From a virus, in IMG/VR virus record IMGVR_UViG_3300037842_000047, positions 1-31,867 of that record: a stretch of DNA of 31,867 nucleotides. One strand, written 5' to 3'. The notes under the pieces are model-generated. The model worked only from the letters and a program-made list of their open reading frames with translations. It was not told the origin of the DNA and did no database searches. The translations under genes and the position numbers were made by a program. Each line of letters opens with the position of its first letter. The stretch's first letter is position 1. This document shows positions 30,997 to 31,867 of the stretch, piece after piece.

Positions 30997-31867
30997 GTCC
31001 CTCCTCCTCTCCAAAATCTACAGCCTCGTGTAGCCTCCCTGTTTGGTCATCAAACTCTAGCGTAGTTGCCACTCCATTCTTTCCGCACCAGCGATTCTTT
31101 AGCACACGTATTGTAGTGAACTTGGCAGTCGCAGGGTCTTGTTGGTCACGCTCCAAGCCAAGCACCATGTCAGATAGCTGAGCAATACCAGCACTACCTC
31201 GTAGCTGAGCCAGCGTTGTCCTTGCACCCTCTTCATGACCCTTGCCTTCAGGTCTCTTCAAGTGACTGACAATAACCAACGAGCATCTCAACTCCTCCAC
31301 TAATGAGCGCAGCTTGGTCATAGTGTTGTCAATCATGCGGCGTTCATCCCCTCCCTCCATGCCAGACACAACTATAGAGAGATGGTCGAGAAAAATTATG
31401 CGGCAATCAAGTGCCGTGATTAAATATCTAATTTTCTGTAATAGATTCTCTTCACCTAGTGATCCCCAATGATCATAAGTAAAGTAGCGGCCTGAACCTA
31501 CAGTAGCATCAAAAGCCGCTTTAAGTTCTGCCTCCTCAACTTCAGAGGGATCGAGGTAAATGGGTTTATTCATATAGATACCCATAATACCGAGCGCGGT
31601 ACGTTTAGTGGACTCTTCGAGGGCGATATAGCCTACAGAGTGTCCATCCATGATCAAATGATGGGCAACCTCCTTACATATACTTGACTTGCCGATACCT
31701 GACCCAGAACAGAGCGTGGTAATCTCGCCTGCTCTTAGGCCCATCGTCATATCGTTGAGGCTCCCCCAAGGATACATATAGGTGGTAGTCTGCTCTACCT
31801 TCGTTAAGTCATCCCATAGGTCTGTCCCAGCGACGATCCCATCAGGTCTCCAAGGCTTCGCATTCCA
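30977..31867 (-). CDS. Replicative helicase domain of a T7 gp4-like primase-helicase (N-terminus outside window)
   Basis: 296 residues are visible; the frame is open through the window edge, so the N-terminal part (primase, if present) is missing. The visible start WNAKPWRPDGIVAGTDLWDDL matches the linker just before the T7 helicase domain. Walker A is CSGSGIGKSS, the Walker B-like strand is CRIIFLDHLSIVVS, and VSHLKRPEGKGHEEG plus AQLRGSAGIAQLSDMVLGLE match T7 gp4 closely (DNA-binding loop and arginine-finger region). The C-terminus is acidic (FGEEEGHEENNI), like the gp4 tail that contacts the polymerase, but lacks the terminal aromatic residue of T7. It would unwind DNA ahead of the neighbouring polymerase. 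Confidence 0.95.
   Translation of the reverse strand, partial: WNAKPWRPDGIVAGTDLWDDLTKVEQTTTYMYPWGSLNDMTMGLRAGEITTLCSGSGIGKSSICKEVAHHLIMDGHSVGYIALEESTKRTALGIMGIYMNKPIYLDPSEVEEAELKAAFDATVGSGRYFTYDHWGSLGEENLLQKIRYLITALDCRIIFLDHLSIVVSGMEGGDERRMIDNTMTKLRSLVEELRCSLVIVSHLKRPEGKGHEEGARTTLAQLRGSAGIAQLSDMVLGLERDQQDPATAKFTTIRVLKNRWCGKNGVATTLEFDDQTGRLHEAVDFGEEEGHEENNI
31000..31008 (-). promoter_or_regulatory. Shine-Dalgarno site of the DNA polymerase gene
   Basis: AGGAGGAGG on the coding strand, within the end of the helicase gene; AGGAGG at 31003-31008 leaves a spacer of six bases to ATG 30996. Confidence 0.75.

Noticed and set aside
30997-31014. TTG start at 31014 for the DNA polymerase
   Set aside because: The ATG at 30996 has AGGAGG at proper distance, and the conserved exonuclease motif begins right after it.
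1-31867. Many plus-strand open frames of 60-124 codons
   Set aside because: They lie opposite longer minus-strand genes with clear family matches, lack coherent domain content and do not form an operon; in the fibre region they simply mirror the 117-bp repeats.

Overview
This window is a contiguous block of a T7-like podovirus genome (short-tailed dsDNA phage, Autographiviridae-like gene order), most likely from an aquatic or marine source. All confident genes lie on the minus strand, so transcription runs from the high-coordinate end to the low-coordinate end. Genes are tightly packed with TAATG, TGATG or ATGA junctions and short overlaps. I see no tRNA, rRNA, insertion sequence, CRISPR array, integrase or repressor. 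An outer-membrane-type lipoprotein gene points to a Gram-negative host; the species cannot be read from the sequence. The phage RNA polymerase, terminase and DNA packaging genes expected in such a genome are not in the window.

Replication and nucleotide module (about 31867 to 27175): C-terminal helicase part of a T7 gp4-like protein (cut by the window edge), a T7 gp5-like DNA polymerase with intact proofreading residues but little of the thioredoxin-binding insertion, a small PD-(D/E)XK-type nuclease, a HExxH metallopeptidase, a 5'-3' flap-type exonuclease (gp6 role) and a deoxynucleoside monophosphate kinase. Together they would unwind and copy the genome, degrade or resolve DNA and supply dNTPs.

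Head module (about 27191 to 22200): two small proteins (one perhaps like T7 gp7.3), portal, scaffold, then an unusual cluster of four small genes (signal-peptide protein, two-TM holin-like protein, an overlapping 60-residue frame, a lipoprotein), then the major capsid protein. A 109-base gap before the capsid gene holds a perfect inverted repeat and a possible promoter. The gap after it holds terminator-like folds where T7 has its T-phi terminator.

Tail and ejection module (about 22115 to 5538): tail tubular proteins A and B (gp11, and a double-length gp12), internal virion proteins gp13-like and gp14-like, and two very large proteins at the gp15 and gp16 positions (1489 and 1825 residues). 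The latter carries a candidate ADP-ribosyltransferase-like region.

Receptor-binding module (about 5536 to 1): a stand-alone T7 gp17 N-terminal-type fibre adaptor, two fibre proteins built from up to 13 copies of a 39-residue (117 bp) repeat, and the start of another structural protein with a polyglycine run that leaves the window.
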